Below, in pieces: positions 38,701 to 53,700 of a stretch of 64,000 bases of DNA. Numbering within the stretch: the first letter of the stretch is position 1; each line of letters opens with the position of its first letter. The DNA is from Aphelocoma coerulescens (taxonomy: Eukaryota > Chordata > Aves > Passeriformes > Corvidae). Location: assembly GCF_041296385.1 (NCBI RefSeq), contig NC_091020.1, positions 24,774,501-24,838,500 on the forward strand, given 5' to 3'. Both the position numbers and the translations under genes were made by a program. The notes beneath the pieces were generated by a model. The model saw only the letters and a program-made list of their open reading frames with translations. It made no database searches and was not told the DNA's origin.

Positions 38701-41700
38701 TAGATTCCATGAGTTGCACCAAGTTCCTCCTGACCTCCCGGGCTGCTGCTACAAACAGCTGTAGGGGGCCCATGCCAATAGCACACATTGCCACCAAGAA
38801 GAGAATATGCAGCAGAAAATTAACCAGGTTCCTGGATGCATTCCTCATCATAAGACACATGTAGTATCCTAGAACCAAGATCTGGCTAAGCCTTCAGGAG
38901 TCTGGGACAAGTGGCAGCTTGAAGGTAGACTGTGGCTTTCAGCACTGGAGTGTATGTGATGCACAGCTAAAACCAGCAGCAAAACACAGCCCCCCACAGG
39001 GAACGCCTCAGGAATGAGCCTGGCCCATGGTAAACGGCAGGCGCTCTCTCAAGTGGCTGCTCCAGTTCAGTTTTCCCCTCTTTACAGCCCTCAGCAGCAT
39101 TTCCAACAAAATCCTGATCAACAGAAAAATTCAGCGCTGACCTTTGCCAAGTGGAGCCTATTAGTCTCGGGATTTTTATTTTTTATTTTTGATCTGCTAG
39201 GTTTTAAAACAGAGCCAAGAAAAATTAGAGGCAGGAGGGTGAAAGTAAAAAGTTGAGTCCTCTTTCCACTCCTTCTTGGAAAGTTGGCTCTCTGAACAAC
39301 AATTCCAACCAACTAGGTTACAGGTAGCAACAGTTAAGAATACTTAAGTATTTTGCACACAAATCTGTTAAACTGCTTGGAGATTTTCGCACAGCTGCCA
39401 AACTGGGTCTTCTACCAGGCTGAAGTCACCAGTATACTCTGGCATTTGCCCCAGTCCTGCTCAGTGGCACTACACATTCCTACCCCTCCACATGGCACAA
39501 AGCAGACCAGCCAAGGAGTTTAACAGCAGTCAGGGTGACCAAACTAGTGCCCCACCACAGCACCTCTCAGGGTGTGGCTGTGTGGCACCCATTTTTGTCC
39601 AAAGTACAAAATTAAACACTTTTCAAGTCCTGGGTTAGTCTCCACTTCATGCAGCAGGTTCATAACCTCAGCTAGAGCTTGGGCAGCATGAAACTGGCTT
39701 CTGTTCTCATCTCCAAGCCACAGCCCAACTAGGACACATAAATCATAGGTAAAGATCATACCCAAATTCACGTCTGCTCTACCAGCTTGACACATCAGGA
39801 TACAACCTATGGCAGATCTGGACCAAAGAACAGCTGTTTTGGAAACTAGGGATTCATCTGGATGAGAAACAAACTGAAAGGCCACATGAACTGGAGCAGC
39901 ATGGAGAGCTATGAACTTGCCAAATGTACGTAAGACTTTTGAGCAGCACTGTGTTTCAACATTAACCTTCTTGAGCACCATGCAATGCAATGAATCACTT
40001 ACATTTGCACTCTCATCATGCACAGATTTTTTTTTTCAGCCAAACTAGCAACATGCATTTAGCTAAAAGCAGTAATCAGAACAGAAAAAAAATTGTATCT
40101 GTTAAAGACTTTGCTCCCTTGCCCTTTGAGAAGGCTAAAACCCTTGGCCTGCAGTTTGCCATTTTATATATGGCAACATGAAACAGCCCCAACAGATCTA
40201 CTGAGTCAAAGAAATTCAACCTCACACCCCCAGCCAGGTGAGGGGTTCTTGTCATTTTTCCTGAGGGACACCACACCTCTTCTGTCTCCTCCTTAACACG
40301 TTTCTCTCCTGCTTAGTCTCATTCTGTTTTTCTGTCTCAACTCCCCCATGACCTATGAAACAGCAGGCTCCTGTGACTGAATACTTCAGATATTTCTGCA
40401 CTTTTATAACCAGTTACCACCCTCAAATTAGACCTATTCTGCAAAGATGAGGAACTGCAAAGAGGAAGAACTCCCCAAGGATATATTCAACTTCTGTCAA
40501 GGGTAGCATTTCTGGAATCACAGCAGTCATGCTCACCAAAAACTTCAGACAAGCAAGCACTCATCCACCGAGGGTGGTGGGATTTTGTTCACATACTTTT
40601 AACAGGGCATGAACTTGAATATTTACCAAATCTGGTATGGAAATCAGCAGGAGTGTTTCCATCTTTCCTTACCCCAAGACCTGTGTGTAGCCTTAACTGC
40701 TTGAGTGACCAGCCCAGCATCCTGTACAGACACAGGATCTATCACTTGTGATCTCTCCTTCTAAAGTCTGAAGGAGAAAAGAACTCTTCTGTGATATTCC
40801 ATATAAAGTGACAAGTGTTTGCAGAAGAAATCCACTGGTTACTCAGCAGAAGTCCTGATTCCTTATACTATAAAGCTTAGTTTTCACCTCGTATGGGACT
40901 ACTGCTCCCTAGCCCCTGGGAACTAGCCCCTTCACCTCAAAGTTGTTTCCCCTGCTTCCTCCTCCTTCCTGACTCATTGCAACAAGGAGACAGATGCTCC
41001 CTTGAAAATTTGGTATCTTTATCAGAGTTTCATCTTTTTCATGTGAAATCCTTTCTATTTACTGCGGAAATGAAAAAGAGCATTTCAGAAGGATAGGGAG
41101 CACACAGTCATATTTCTGTGCCTTACCTTAACCCATAAAGTTTTTCCCACATGGAATAGTGAAACCACAGCTGTGCAGGTACTTAGCTGTGGCCAGGCTC
41201 ACTCTACCACAAGAGGGGAAGCTGCCTTGGACTGTGGCTTTGAGTTGGGCAAGGAAGATAAAACCCTGCAAACTACTAACCCCTGCTAGCGATAACATCA
41301 AGGTGATACAATGATCAGCAAAGCTCTTCCTTACCAGAAATCGTGCAGCATGAAAAACCAATACACAAGCAGACAGCAGATCCTAGGTACCCACTGTCAC
41401 AGACTCATACTCAAGACAACTCCAAAACCACACACAGCTTGGACTAGAGAATTCTGTTTTTAATAGCATGCAGAACACCAAGACACAAGAATTTACCTGG
41501 AGCAACACTCTTTTTTGGAGTCTCAGACAAACTGGACATCCAAACTTGAAATCCAATCATAGGGCAGCCATGGAAAGAGAAAGTAATTAGAGACACAAGA
41601 AAACAGTCAAAACCAGTCATATCAGAAAGTCTGAGAGTTAGTAAAGACAGCTTTGAAAGAGACATTGAGTTTTTCTTAAGAGTAGTGTTGGCATGATGGG

Positions 41701-44700
41701 GACTCAGAGGAAGGACAAGTCATAAGAACCATCCAGTTAATTTTTATGTTTTAGTGCATTTGCAGAACTTACGAAACTGATCTGTAGGTGATCCAATTTT
41801 GAGCTCTCAGAATAAGATATGCCCTGAGCTTATTCCCAATAGCTCAGAAAACACATACCAAGAGAGAGTTTGACTTATTAAGCCTCAGACCTGCAAAACT
41901 ATTTATCTTTACAGCTGTTAATGATACCCAAAAGACACACAGGCAACTCTCAGAGACTGAGCTTAGCAAGCACATATAAGTTTCTACAAGCATCTTGTTA
42001 CCCTGGAATTGCATTAAGGAATATAACAATAGACAGATAATGCTCCACAGAAAAGAGTACAAAGGTACATTCAGAGTATAACTAGAAATTCCATTTTTTA
42101 ACCAATGAATGAGACAGAGATCAGGTTAAGGAGAAAGCCAGTAAGAGTTGCTACCGACTGGGTCAAAAGGTTTCCCTCCACCTGCATGAAATGAGGTGGA
42201 AATACCTAGCTTGGGAATTTGGGGATAATCTTCAAATGTTAAGTGTTAATTTTTTTCTTGAAAACACTGGAAGCATGTTTTGAAAGTTAGTAGATTTCCC
42301 CCCATTTCTAAATAACAAACATTCCCCTTCTGTGGGATGAGGGAACAGAAGGGCAGCTGTACTCTTTCCCTGCATGGGACAAAATACATCTAGAAAGAGA
42401 TGTTTATATAACAGTCTAAGAATTTCCCAAATTCTAACAACTCCAAAACGCAATTTGAAAAACTTATCTGCAATGGGGAACCCTGTTCTGGACCCAGCAG
42501 TTTAACAACAGGGAAGATGCACCCATCAACCACCTGGAGAGAAAAGCAGGCTATACTGCTGGCCTTGTCTGTTTGTTGTTGTCTTTTTGAAGTGCACGGT
42601 ATATCCAAGACAGTCAAAAGATCAATAGATAGTAATGTAATAGATTCACAGTACGTATGTAATTGAGGAATTGCTAGCATGGTACAGAACTTAAGAAACA
42701 GCTTTCAAACTTTCCCAGTGGAAACCAGAGGTCCAAAAAACACATTGCTGTTTTCTCAGCACTAAGGGAATGGCAAGGTTTTTACATCCTTTCTTTAAAT
42801 TAGGGACACAGTCTTCATCGTGTAGAACAAAACTGCAATTCAAATGAATTCAGTATTTTGTCTCCTTTACAGTAAACTCTCTACAGTGGCAGCTTGGAGA
42901 AAATGATGAAGCCTTTCAACCATCTGACTCCCAAACCCCTGTGCTGCACTGTCACAATACACTACAAAATACACAGTGGTAAATAACAATAATTCACTTT
43001 GGACTACCATTTAAGAAAAAAAGAAAAAGTCTCCACATCGGTGGAGTGCAACAGGAAATAATCTGGCAGAGTAGCTTGTGCTGTAGCTCATGGAGGGAAT
43101 ATACAGCATGTTTCTATTACAGACTTGGGGCATGCACGGGAAAGGGTGTGAAGGAGTTGTTGTCAGCAACTTGTCTATTAGCTTTTGAATAGATTTCCAC
43201 TGCCTTCAGAACACGACTATGAACTTCTGTCAGCTGTCAGATCTTTTTCCAGACAGAAGAACCTGAGTATGACACTGATAAATCAAGCAGATGATGTATT
43301 GCAGGAGCAACTGGGAAGACTTCAAAGTTTGCCCCCATCCAAGCTGCAGCAAAAGACTGAAAAACACTCAAAGTTAGAGGAAATAAGCTGCACTTAACAC
43401 AAGTTTAGGGCTACTCTGGATCTGTCTACTCAAGAAGAGAGAGAGCTTAAACCTAGATCCACAGTAGCCATACCTACAGACACCCATGTGAGATCTCACC
43501 ATAAATAAACCAATTCTGTTAGCCATTATAATATTTTTTTAAATTTCTTTTTAAACAAAGTATTTTTTTCTCCTTGTCAAAACTATTGGTTTAAGCCAGA
43601 ATAGAAGGGCAATATAAGTATTAACTGGTACACAATCCCACAGGTCAGCAGTGTGGGCTTCCCAGCCCAGGAAGCAGCATAAAAGCAGCAGCACTTCTCA
43701 GCTGCCTCAGCCTGACAGCAGCTAGAAGTGGATGAGGTTGCTTCTGAAGCAGAAGACAGCCAGCATATTTCAGCTGCTCCTGCACATCTGCTTAGCATTA
43801 AACTTCCTTCTTGGGGATTTTTTTTTTTTTTATTCCAAGACGCTTAAGCTCTAATTGCTACCAGCTTTTAAGAGTCCCCCCTACAAATAATAAAAATATC
43901 AGACATTAGTGATAGATTCCACTTCACAGAGAGCTCAAACGAAGAGCCGCGGCAGGAGCCAGCGTACGGGGAGGAGGTCAGAGGCCTCAGAAACATGCTG
44001 TGCCTGAGCCAACAAAACACAAGCTTTGAACGGCCCCAGGTTTCCCCTTTAGGACAGGGTTTTACTGGAATTCTGCATGGGGCTTGGACCTGGTTTCCAA
44101 TGGGATTGGTAACGGTAAATGAACAAACCTTTGCTTCCTGCCACTCCTCTCCCCCACTGCCACACAGCTGAACACCGGCTGGTCTCAGATGACTTGGAAG
44201 TGCAGGGGGGGAATCTCAGTATTTGGAAGGAAAATTAAGGTTGCCTGCTCAAAGCAGGCCACTCCTAGGGCAATGGCATCCCAATTCTGCTCTTAACATC
44301 AGTCCCCACAGCCCCTGCTGCAGACTTCAGCTGGAGCCAGAACAAACTCCTCCTACCGGAATTATTTTAAAAAGCCCAAAAGGAACATGGATCCATAAAT
44401 TACAGCTAAGCCACGAGGCCGAGGCAGTTGTGAAGAGCACAGAGAAGGCTTTCCTTCCGAGCCACACTGCACAGAAATAGCAGCACAGCAGGCGTGTCAC
44501 TGGAAGTGGCTGCTGAACCCAATTCCATTGCTTCCAAGCTGCCATGACAGAGTTGGGCAACCCTCAGACAGGTCAAGGAGGTTCCTCAGGTGCAAAAGAA
44601 AAGGGAGGAGTTGAAGGGGCAAAAAGCTATGAAGACAAAATTAAGCTGGTTGCTATGGTGAACACAAAACATTATTCTAGGTTTCAGCAGAAGCCTTTCT

Positions 44701-47700
44701 GCTGCCAGTGAGACTGGTTTGTTTGCTGCTCCTCCCACCACTGGCAAGAGAACAGGCGCCAGACTGCTGGGGACTAATGCTTTATGCTTGTGATACAGCT
44801 CCACTCATCTCATTTTAGCAGCAGGCTATTTGTCTTGAGTAGAGTTAGAGCAGAGCGAGCTTTCACAAAAACCTACAATAGCTGGAGTCAGTCTAGAATC
44901 AAATGCACGAGCTCAATGCTACCAAAATCCAGATGCTACATTCATGGTACATATCAGTACTGCACATCCAGGTGGGCCCCTGCCCCAGCAGGTGCAGAGA
45001 AACTCCTCCTCCATGGGCATTTTAACAGCAGCTACTGATTTGTTTTGTAGAAACCAGCAGGTTTCTTTTTGTTAGTAAGACTGCCTGAAACTTTCAGTTC
45101 AGTGCTGAGCCCAGCATCCATTATTTAACTCTACTGCCAGCACCAGGAGGGACACTCTCCTACAGAATCACAGGTTTCATGTTGCTGGGGCTATCAGGGA
45201 CCATTATAACAAGCTTTTTTAAAAATGAATGTCTGTATAGCTGTCTAGCACGTTAAGCTACATATTTCGCAACAACAGTCCTGCAGTAATTCTGGGGAAT
45301 TGGATAATACTGGTCATGAGTCTCAGCATGGTTGTAGTTCTGGCCATGTAACCCTTGCCCCAAATGATTTCTATGCATAGATGAGAAGTTAGCATGGGCC
45401 AAAGACAGGTCTCTACAAGTGATCTGGATGAGGCTACCTTGCTTTGGAGGGCAAAGAGTTTAATTATACAGGTATGGCCTGTTCTTCAGAAGTCGCCTTC
45501 CATAGAAAATAACAGTCCCAGGGCCATTTAACTAACAAAACTATTTTGTTCTCGTGAAGCCCTACCTTTAACATCAACTGGGAATACCAAAATCTCCCAG
45601 CTGTTAAGGTGCAACTTAAATTACTGAAAGAAGGATTATAAGAACAAGTGGCCATGCTGAAGAGATGCTGACATCTGGTCTGTTTCCAACAGTGATCTGT
45701 TCCATGAGTGCAGCTGAGCATTTTGCAGACCCATTTTCTAGACTTACACCCTTCCTGTCTTAATTGGAGGGGTGAAAAGAAAATAAGCAATGCAATCAGT
45801 GATTCCTCAGACTGGAGCTAGGGGAAAGAAATGCTTCTGCTGAAGAACAGGCGTGTTCTCATCCCAACAGTGGTGTCTGAAAAGTCAGCAAGAAGTGGGC
45901 TGACCACACTGTTCCTTAGACGTGTCCACTTCTTAGAATTGGCCTAGAGCCTCGCTGGCTGCAATGTTCATCACATATGGCAGAACAGAAAACAGAAGTT
46001 CAGCCTGAATTTCAGTTTACGTATTGGAAGACAAGCCTGCCAAGGAGGTGGTATAAATTAAGCACTATGTTGTTGTCCTGGGGGCTCAGGTGGGACACCT
46101 TACTGCCCCAAGCAGGTAAAGAACCAAAGAGCCAGGCTCAGTCTTGCAGGGATTTTGCCTCCACTTTTCCCCTCCTTGCTTCCTTTCTGCATTCTTCAGA
46201 CAAGCAAAGGAACAACCTCCTCCCTCCTTCTCCTCCTGACAAGGTGAGGCTGGCCAGACAAGAACAGAAAGCTCAGTGAGAAACCCCAGAACTGTGGGGC
46301 TTGTTTCTGCTTTCATCTGCAGACAGTGCACCATGCTCATACCCTTGTGAGCATCTCCAAAACCTCCATCCCCCAGACCCATTGACCATCCTTTGTCAGC
46401 CTGTCTCCTGGTTTCTCTCCTTGAGTCCCTTCCCCTTCAGCTGGGGCTTGACACTTTGGCTAAATGGGAAGGCAGTAAAATGTGACAGTACTGGACTAGG
46501 GGAGGAAGACACATACTTGGTGTTGCTCCCCCAGAAACTGAAGTACTTTTACCAGAGAATTACTCTGATACAGAGTCTATGAGTAGTTGTACAACATGGC
46601 TAGAAAGAGGAAAAATGCAGATGAGCCTTCATCCAAACTGGAACCCTTGCCATGCATTCTTGGCTCACACAATTAATTCATTCAACTAGGCAGAGAACAA
46701 CAGATAGTCAGAGAAATGGGAGGATGGCACAGAAAGATCAAAACACTTGCAACCTATCTCACACTGTCCTGCTCAGGGCACCCTGTTGAACTGCACCATT
46801 GATGTTTCTCCCCCCAGGCTCCAGAAAGACCTAAACAAACCAACACTTGTGCCCGGTGCCTGGCCCAGGGTGGGCCTGGTCAGACATTACACTTCTTAGG
46901 TACCACAATGACAGATTCATTTGTTACTGTAATTTCTGGGCAAGCAGCTGTCCCACATCAGGGCAGCTTAAATAAGCTTTCCTTGCTCTTATGTCTGTGG
47001 GATGCTGATGCATCATGTTTAAAGCAATGTTTTAAGATAGTCCTTGAAGGAATACACGTGTATTATTTTTTTCCCCCAATAGGAGACCACATTTTAAAGT
47101 AAACCTCTCATCCCTGCAGAAATATCTCCTCTTCTATATACTTGAAGCTGAACATCACCTCCACTCCCCATGCCATCTGTTCAAGAGGGCTGTATCTTGA
47201 AAAAATATTTGACTAGTAGATTATCAAACATGCAAATCCAGCTGAAGTGTCTGAGTAAGAGGATTGGCAGCAGGCATTAAATAAGGCCTTTAATTTTAGT
47301 CATATTCACCAAGTTCAGCTTCATCACAAACAGCCTGGGGAGGGTTTGTCAGTGCAGGGGGTGGGGGCAGAGGTGCTGAGCTGCAGTGATGAGCACAGCC
47401 AGCATCCTCCTCTTTCCCTGGCAGAAATTATCCCACTGGGAGCTGCTGGGGGGCTCCTGGCCTCCCCAGCACCACCACGCTGCAGACCAACTTCAGACCA
47501 CGTCCACTTGCCACGTAGCCTGGCGTACGCTAGACCCGCACACACTGCTTGGAAAATGTTCACATCTGGCTTTCACGTGACTCGAGCGTGCCTCAGAAAT
47601 TCATCATCTGGATAGCTCACTCCTGCAGGGGAGAAATCCACAACCAGGGAGCCCTTTCCTGAGTTGGAACGGAGGAGCGGGGCGCCAGAGGATCATGTGC

Positions 47701-50700
47701 TTGACAAACTGCACAGTGACACGCTCACATCTGCATTTTCACAGCCTCATCCAGTCCTTCATCCTTTCTAAAAGTACAAATGCAAAGAAAACTTAGTCCC
47801 AATTTTCCACCCTGTTTACTTCTGTAAAAACCCATTTTAATCCCATTCGCAGACCCAGAAGTATCCAGGACTGTTTAGTTTTTGTTCTGGCAGCCACAGC
47901 TCACATTAACTCTTTCCACATGGCAAGTGAGGATTGTTTCCCACATGATCACTCTAGTACAGCCCCTGCACATACAGTTTTGTAGCAGTTCCAAGTTTTT
48001 CTGGGAAGTGCCTAGAATATCTGAATGCTAATCCACATCTACAGCTGTACAAACTGAGAGCATCACCCCTCTGAGGAAAAAACCAGCCTCCAGCACTGCC
48101 AAGGAGGAGGGCAGAAAAGCCCCAGACGTTGCACTTGGAAACTCACAGGTATGTACACATACTGGGATTCATGTGTGGCTCAAAAAATGGAGCAAGAGTC
48201 AAGTCCCAACTGTGAAGCAGCCACGCTGCCAAGCACAGAACACTCAACAGTATTGGTGTGTCCATGCAGAGATAGCCAATAATCAGTGCATACTTTGTAA
48301 CTCCTGCTGGACACCCCTGTAAGTAATGCTTCCAGCCATCTCTGGTTAGGTGAGCCACTCCATTCAGAGTAAACCAGAGAGGATTTGTCCTGTCACGCAG
48401 CCTGGACACAGGCCAGCTAGAATGGGACAGGTGTGAAGCCATACACACGGCTGGAGGCACTTATGGAGCGCTATTTTAGGGGTGAGTGCTCTCAACAGAC
48501 TAAGGACACACATCCTACATACAGCTTTCCAGAATCTCAGGAGAGAGACTGAAGTGCTCACCAGCCTGAGACTAAATTACCCAAAATGCCCAGGGAAGAT
48601 TTTATCCGCTCCTCCCAGCCAGCCAGACCCATCTGTGCCACATACAGATTCCTGTGGTGGCTGAGGATCATCACCCTCCGCTCCAGCTCCCAAATGCACT
48701 TCTCACCTTCCTTATCTACCATGCCAAAATCAAAATATCAGTACTCTCTCTGCAAGAGAGGAAGAACCCACGCAGGCAGCGTTAATACCATCTGCCACTG
48801 ACAGACAGGAGAGGAAGGCAGAACAGTAGCAGATGGAGAATAGAGAATTCCTTAAAACCAAGAGAAATGCCATTATATCCCCGAAGGTACCAAGTGCTTT
48901 CTTGGCGCTTGGCTGAAGACTCTCTGAAGCATTTGCAGGGTTCAAGCTGTTCTGCCATGGCTGTGCTCAAGCCACACCTCATTTTTCTAGCCCTCCCTGC
49001 GCCCAGTCTCCCTGCCCTCTCTCCTGTACACAAGGCTTTCTGCAGCACCAATGCTGAACTGGGAACAGCAAAGAACACAAACACATTCTTTTCCCTAATC
49101 CTGCACCCTGTCCCCACACTTCAGTTTAAAAGCCAAGGAGCAAAACAAAAAACCCACACCACACACAAACATCTCTTTCTCTCTTATCCCATCTTCCTCC
49201 CACCCCAGCATATGGGCCACCCAGAAGACGACAGTGATCCTATACCTCTAATGGGCCACATGTCCTGTCAGCAGAAAACTGAACCAGTGTGGAATAAATC
49301 TCCTATCTGCTCTTCTCTTCAGTAGCCTCAGGCAGAAGTCCAAAGCACTTCAGTTTAAGCAGTGACTTTAAAAATATGGTGTACAAGGAGACGTGTGAGA
49401 TCAGCTTCTTTCTGCCAGAATACCACAGACTGGATTTGAAGTGTGGGATTGGAGTGGACAGATTCACCTCTTGACTGAAGATGCAGAACTGGGTCACACA
49501 CATACAGATACTGCAAGGACATGAAATCTGCCTGACTTAGCAGCAGCTCTTCCTCAAATCCTGCTCTCTGCTAGTGCACCTGAGCCCAAGAGCTGTAGTC
49601 TTGCCTTGGAAAGAAACCCAAACCCACAGAATGGATGTTTTCCTAATTATACAGAAAACTTATTAAAAAAAAAAAAGACTCACAATCTTTTTAAAAAGAA
49701 ATCAGGAAAGAAAGTTTGGTCTTTGGGGAATAACTGCATCAAGCAAAAGCCAACAAACTGATCAAAAGTTTAGCAAATTCCCTACCTGAGGAAGAATAAT
49801 TCTTTATCATAAGAAGATCTGTCATCAATGACTGAACTCAAGATGCACATTGAGATCACTAACTACTAAATTCTTCCAGAACCAGGACCAAGATGTATAT
49901 CCCCAGTAATTAAATGAAAAGGTTTGTTTGGTCCTTAATTGCTATGTTTTTGCCTACACTGTTCTTCTTTTATTACTAAATCCTTTATCTTCCTGAAAAG
50001 GAAAAAAAAAACCAAAAAACAATAAACAGCTATGTGAGAACCAAAATGTTCTGCCAGAATCTGCTGTTTTTAAATTCCATGCAGCAATTAGTACAGACAG
50101 CCAAGAAGGTTAATCGTATGATGAGGGAACAGATCCTGATTTCTGATCAGGAGCAGTCTTGTCAGTACACGCTTGTGAAGTTACAAAATAGTGACTGGCA
50201 AACTATCTCATCCAGCCATCCTCATCAATAGGCCAAATGGCACCAAGGAGCCAGTCCACCATCACTGCTTCTGCCCTAACTGTAGGAAACAATGCAAGGA
50301 GCACAGTGCACACGTGTGATTCATCAGGATAAACACAAGAGCACATGCCTCAGTCCACAGGGATCATGTCATACCACAGATTTCTTACAAGGATTAAGAC
50401 ACCAAGTTACATGATTTAAGATGTTCCTGGGACCTTGCCATGGGCTTGGACAGACTTGCATCTCTATTCACCACCTTAAAAAAAAAAAAGGCAACCCAAA
50501 AAAAATGTTCCAAGCTAAAGCTTTCAGAGGGACTGTAGGGAGACAGACTTCAGAGACAAACACCATGAGACCAGAATGACTCAAAGTAACATTTGAGTTA
50601 AAAACCACATTCTAGCTTTGTTGCGATCACCTGGGCTCAGATTCACTAAGCAATGACCAACTGCCTGCTTGGGGCAAGTAGCCCCAAGCATCTGCTGCAG

Positions 50701-53700
50701 TGGCCACCCTGACATAAAATGCATTGCCTCATGCTGGGATTGCCCATGGTAGTTAATTGGATTTTTCAGCCTCTTTAGTAACACAGTTAGATTTGGCTTC
50801 TTTGAGAACCCATTTAAAAGGCTTAAGAGAGTTCTTCTGACTGAGAAGGTAAAACTGAGACAGATTTCACAGTCAGCTGGATTAGTTAAGGCATACCCCC
50901 AGTTCCAATACTAAAAGGGCATCCACCACTCCAAATGACATCCCATCAATGCTGCAGCAACCTTAAGGCAAAGGAAAGGCAACATTATGTGTCTCATGGA
51001 GCTGTCCTTCCTTCTCCCTCTACTGCAGCCATTTCCCACAAATATTACAAAACACCTGCCACGGCTGGAGGCTGTACATTTCCTTCTCTCCCTCTACCCA
51101 CATGTAGCTAAATGCCTGCCACAGGCCTGTGGAGCTGGCAGAGACCTCCACACTCAATTGCATCAACCAAGCCTTGTTCCAAGGGTCACCACCTCAGTCC
51201 TGCAACAGGCAGAAATAGCTCCAGCCACACAGCCCTGCTGGTCCAGCTGGGGGCTCACACATTTGTGACCCCACTGAATGATTAAGCTCAAAAGGGGTGG
51301 CATACACAATTCATTCTCTCCATATTGTCTTAAAGGAGGCAGCACAGACTAAGTCAAGAAAATAAAGCTCATTTATAAAAAGGGGGAAAAAAAAAAAAGG
51401 AGCAAGACAGGCCATGGAGCTCTAAGTGCAGGCTAGACACCTGCAGTGTGACAGGATCAGAAAGGTTAAGCTCTGAAGTGATGAGCATAGCTCAGCTGTA
51501 AGGACAGAAAAAGCCACAAGTTGAGCCATTTCCCTTTGTAATTACAAAGGAAGCAGAAAAAAACTTATACCTGATAATGCAAAGAAACAGCAATAAAGGC
51601 AACTCCCTGAAGCTGGCAGAGCGCACATCCTTAGTGCATGAGGGTGAGGAAGAAGGTTTCTCTAGTAATGAAGAATTAAGCCAAGGAAGCAACTTTGGCC
51701 ACCAGCTCCACCCATAATTCCTAGGCAGCATCCCACAAAGGGGTCAGCCACAAGGACCCTTGGTGTTGTTACAACAATCTGCTTGTTTCTCGCTTGAGGC
51801 CCTACTTCTGTCATTGCTGCAACTCTCTCAACTCTGCTTAGCAATTTCCTCATTCAGGGAAAAGAAAGCATTGCAGATGTTTCTATAAAAAGTTTGTGAA
51901 GTGTCTTCCAATGGACTCTGAAGTTTTTATTTACTTGCCAGCAGATATATCCTTCCTAGTTTTAGATTACAGGAGGAAAAGAAAGCAGTGATTGCTGGCT
52001 GTGTGTACCCATAATCTTGCTAGTCTAAAAATTGGACAGGGGAACCCAGCTGAAAGATGGTTTACTCATTCAAGGAAGCCTCATCAGCATCCTGAGGCAA
52101 CACTGGCTTGAACCAAATTGTTAAGTTAATATTCTAAGTGCTCAATTACAGGCACTATTTAAAATAGACTTCAGCTGCTAGACTCAGCCAAAGCACAGCC
52201 AGCTCGATGCAGACAGGATCTGAACAACGACAGAAAGGAGACATTGCAGGACTGAGGGAGTCATAACTTCTACATTACTGAAGTTTATTCCTCCTCACTT
52301 GGAGGAGCATCCTACAGTATAGCAACAAGGTGCCAAAGGAAGCCACCAAGCAATGGCTTGAAGCCAGCTGTGTCCCAGCAGCAAGCTGGGCAGTCTGAGC
52401 AGGGAGGAGTTTGATTATGATTTCAGAAGGGGGGGGCAGCAGTGCTCCTGCCCAGGCACACAGAAAGTCATGACCACAAGGGCTCGGTTACCTACAAGGC
52501 AGGTGGCAGAGATCACTTCGGAAGCACCTCTTGTGCTGGATCTGACCTCACAGTTAGCAAAGAGCATCCTCTCAGTAGCTGAGGAGCACTAAGACTCAGT
52601 GTAGAAAAGTTGTGAGGCCCACACCAGCTCTCTCTTACCACCAAACACCAGGTCCCAGGTGCTTGCTTCAGCTTCATGACTGGGATCTGACAGCTCTGGC
52701 ATGAAACCAGCCAAGAAAGATTCTCAGCAAGGGGACAGGGAAAGATCTTACTCCAGGAGTCTGCAGCTTGCTCTAGCCAGCAAGGGGGTTTGTGGGGTGG
52801 GGCAGGGGACACAATGACATTTTTGGGGAGAAACATACTCCAACTGGTTTTATAAGCCACATCAGGATTAGCAGATATCTCAAGGGTTAATTAGTTCACC
52901 ATGCACAGATGGTAGCTGGTAGGGTTTGCAGAATGGATTAAGCTAATCTGGGGCTTGTAATGTACCATACAAATATCCATTCCTAGACTTGCAGCAATTC
53001 TACCCTTACTTTGATTTGAGGACAGAAAACCCACACAATGGATGCCAGCATAGAAGTAATGCCTATCTTGAGTGACAAATGAGTAGCTGTTCACTTGGCT
53101 AATGCAATTGACAAATTGGAGCTCAAAAAATAATTCCTTCCCATTTTGCTGCAGAGGGTCTTTGGGTAGACCAAGAAGAGACCATTTGTTGCAAGCGTAC
53201 AGAATATGCCCTGGTAACCACTCCTCACAGTTGTACTGAGGGCTCTCCAGCACTGACAGATGGTCATAGAGCAACAATTCAATTGCCTGGAAACATGAAG
53301 GCAGCTTTCTGAAGCAGCTCTGCAGCATGTCAGATAAAGCCCCCCAAGTCCAAGGTACCAGCACATGTGGCATTTCAGGCCACAGCAAATGCCTGTGCCT
53401 TCCCAGAGCCCCAGGGAAGCTCCAGGTCTCCGAGCTGGCTGCAGGTTAAAGCATTTATAATTAGATCACATCCAAGCAAAGGGCTGTGTGTTTACACAGC
53501 CCGTTGTACAAGAGGAAGCCTGGCTCAGGGCTGGCATGCAGAGATGCCCCAGATCGGCACAAGACTCCCTTTTGTTTAGCTAAGGACGTGCCACGCTGTT
53601 GCATTTGGTTCAGAAGGTCTGAAATGTTTACAACCAGCATCAACTGCAGCGGTAAATGTTTCCATAACTCCTATTAAACTCTGAACTTATCCAGTTTCTC

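Noticed and set aside
38612..38878. Hydrophobic 88-codon minus frame resembling a membrane segment
   Set aside because: Short, no matching exon boundaries or family; T-rich codons on the minus strand make hydrophobic translations common here.
39544..40023. 159-codon minus-strand open frame with protein-like look
   Set aside because: The length is within chance expectation, it opens from GTG, and no family was recognised; only worth a profile search.
10223..40976. Five AP-1 sites (TGAGTCA/TGACTCA at 10223, 20853, 36993, 37840, 40970)
   Set aside because: About eight are expected by chance in 64 kb, so the number is not enriched.
43185..43397. Plus frame with coiled-coil-like LINQADDVLQEQLGRLQSL
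   Set aside because: Only 70 codons, no flanking splice sites checked as convincing, no gene expected on this strand.
45160..45225. 'cagaatcacagg...ggctatcagggaccat', faintly like an avian CR1 tail
   Set aside because: Too diverged to align by eye, and no terminal octamer repeats.
52891..53388. 165-codon minus-strand open frame
   Set aside because: At a 3/64 stop rate, two to three frames of 160 codons or more are expected by chance in this window. It opens from a TTG, has no recognisable domain and no supporting splice signals.
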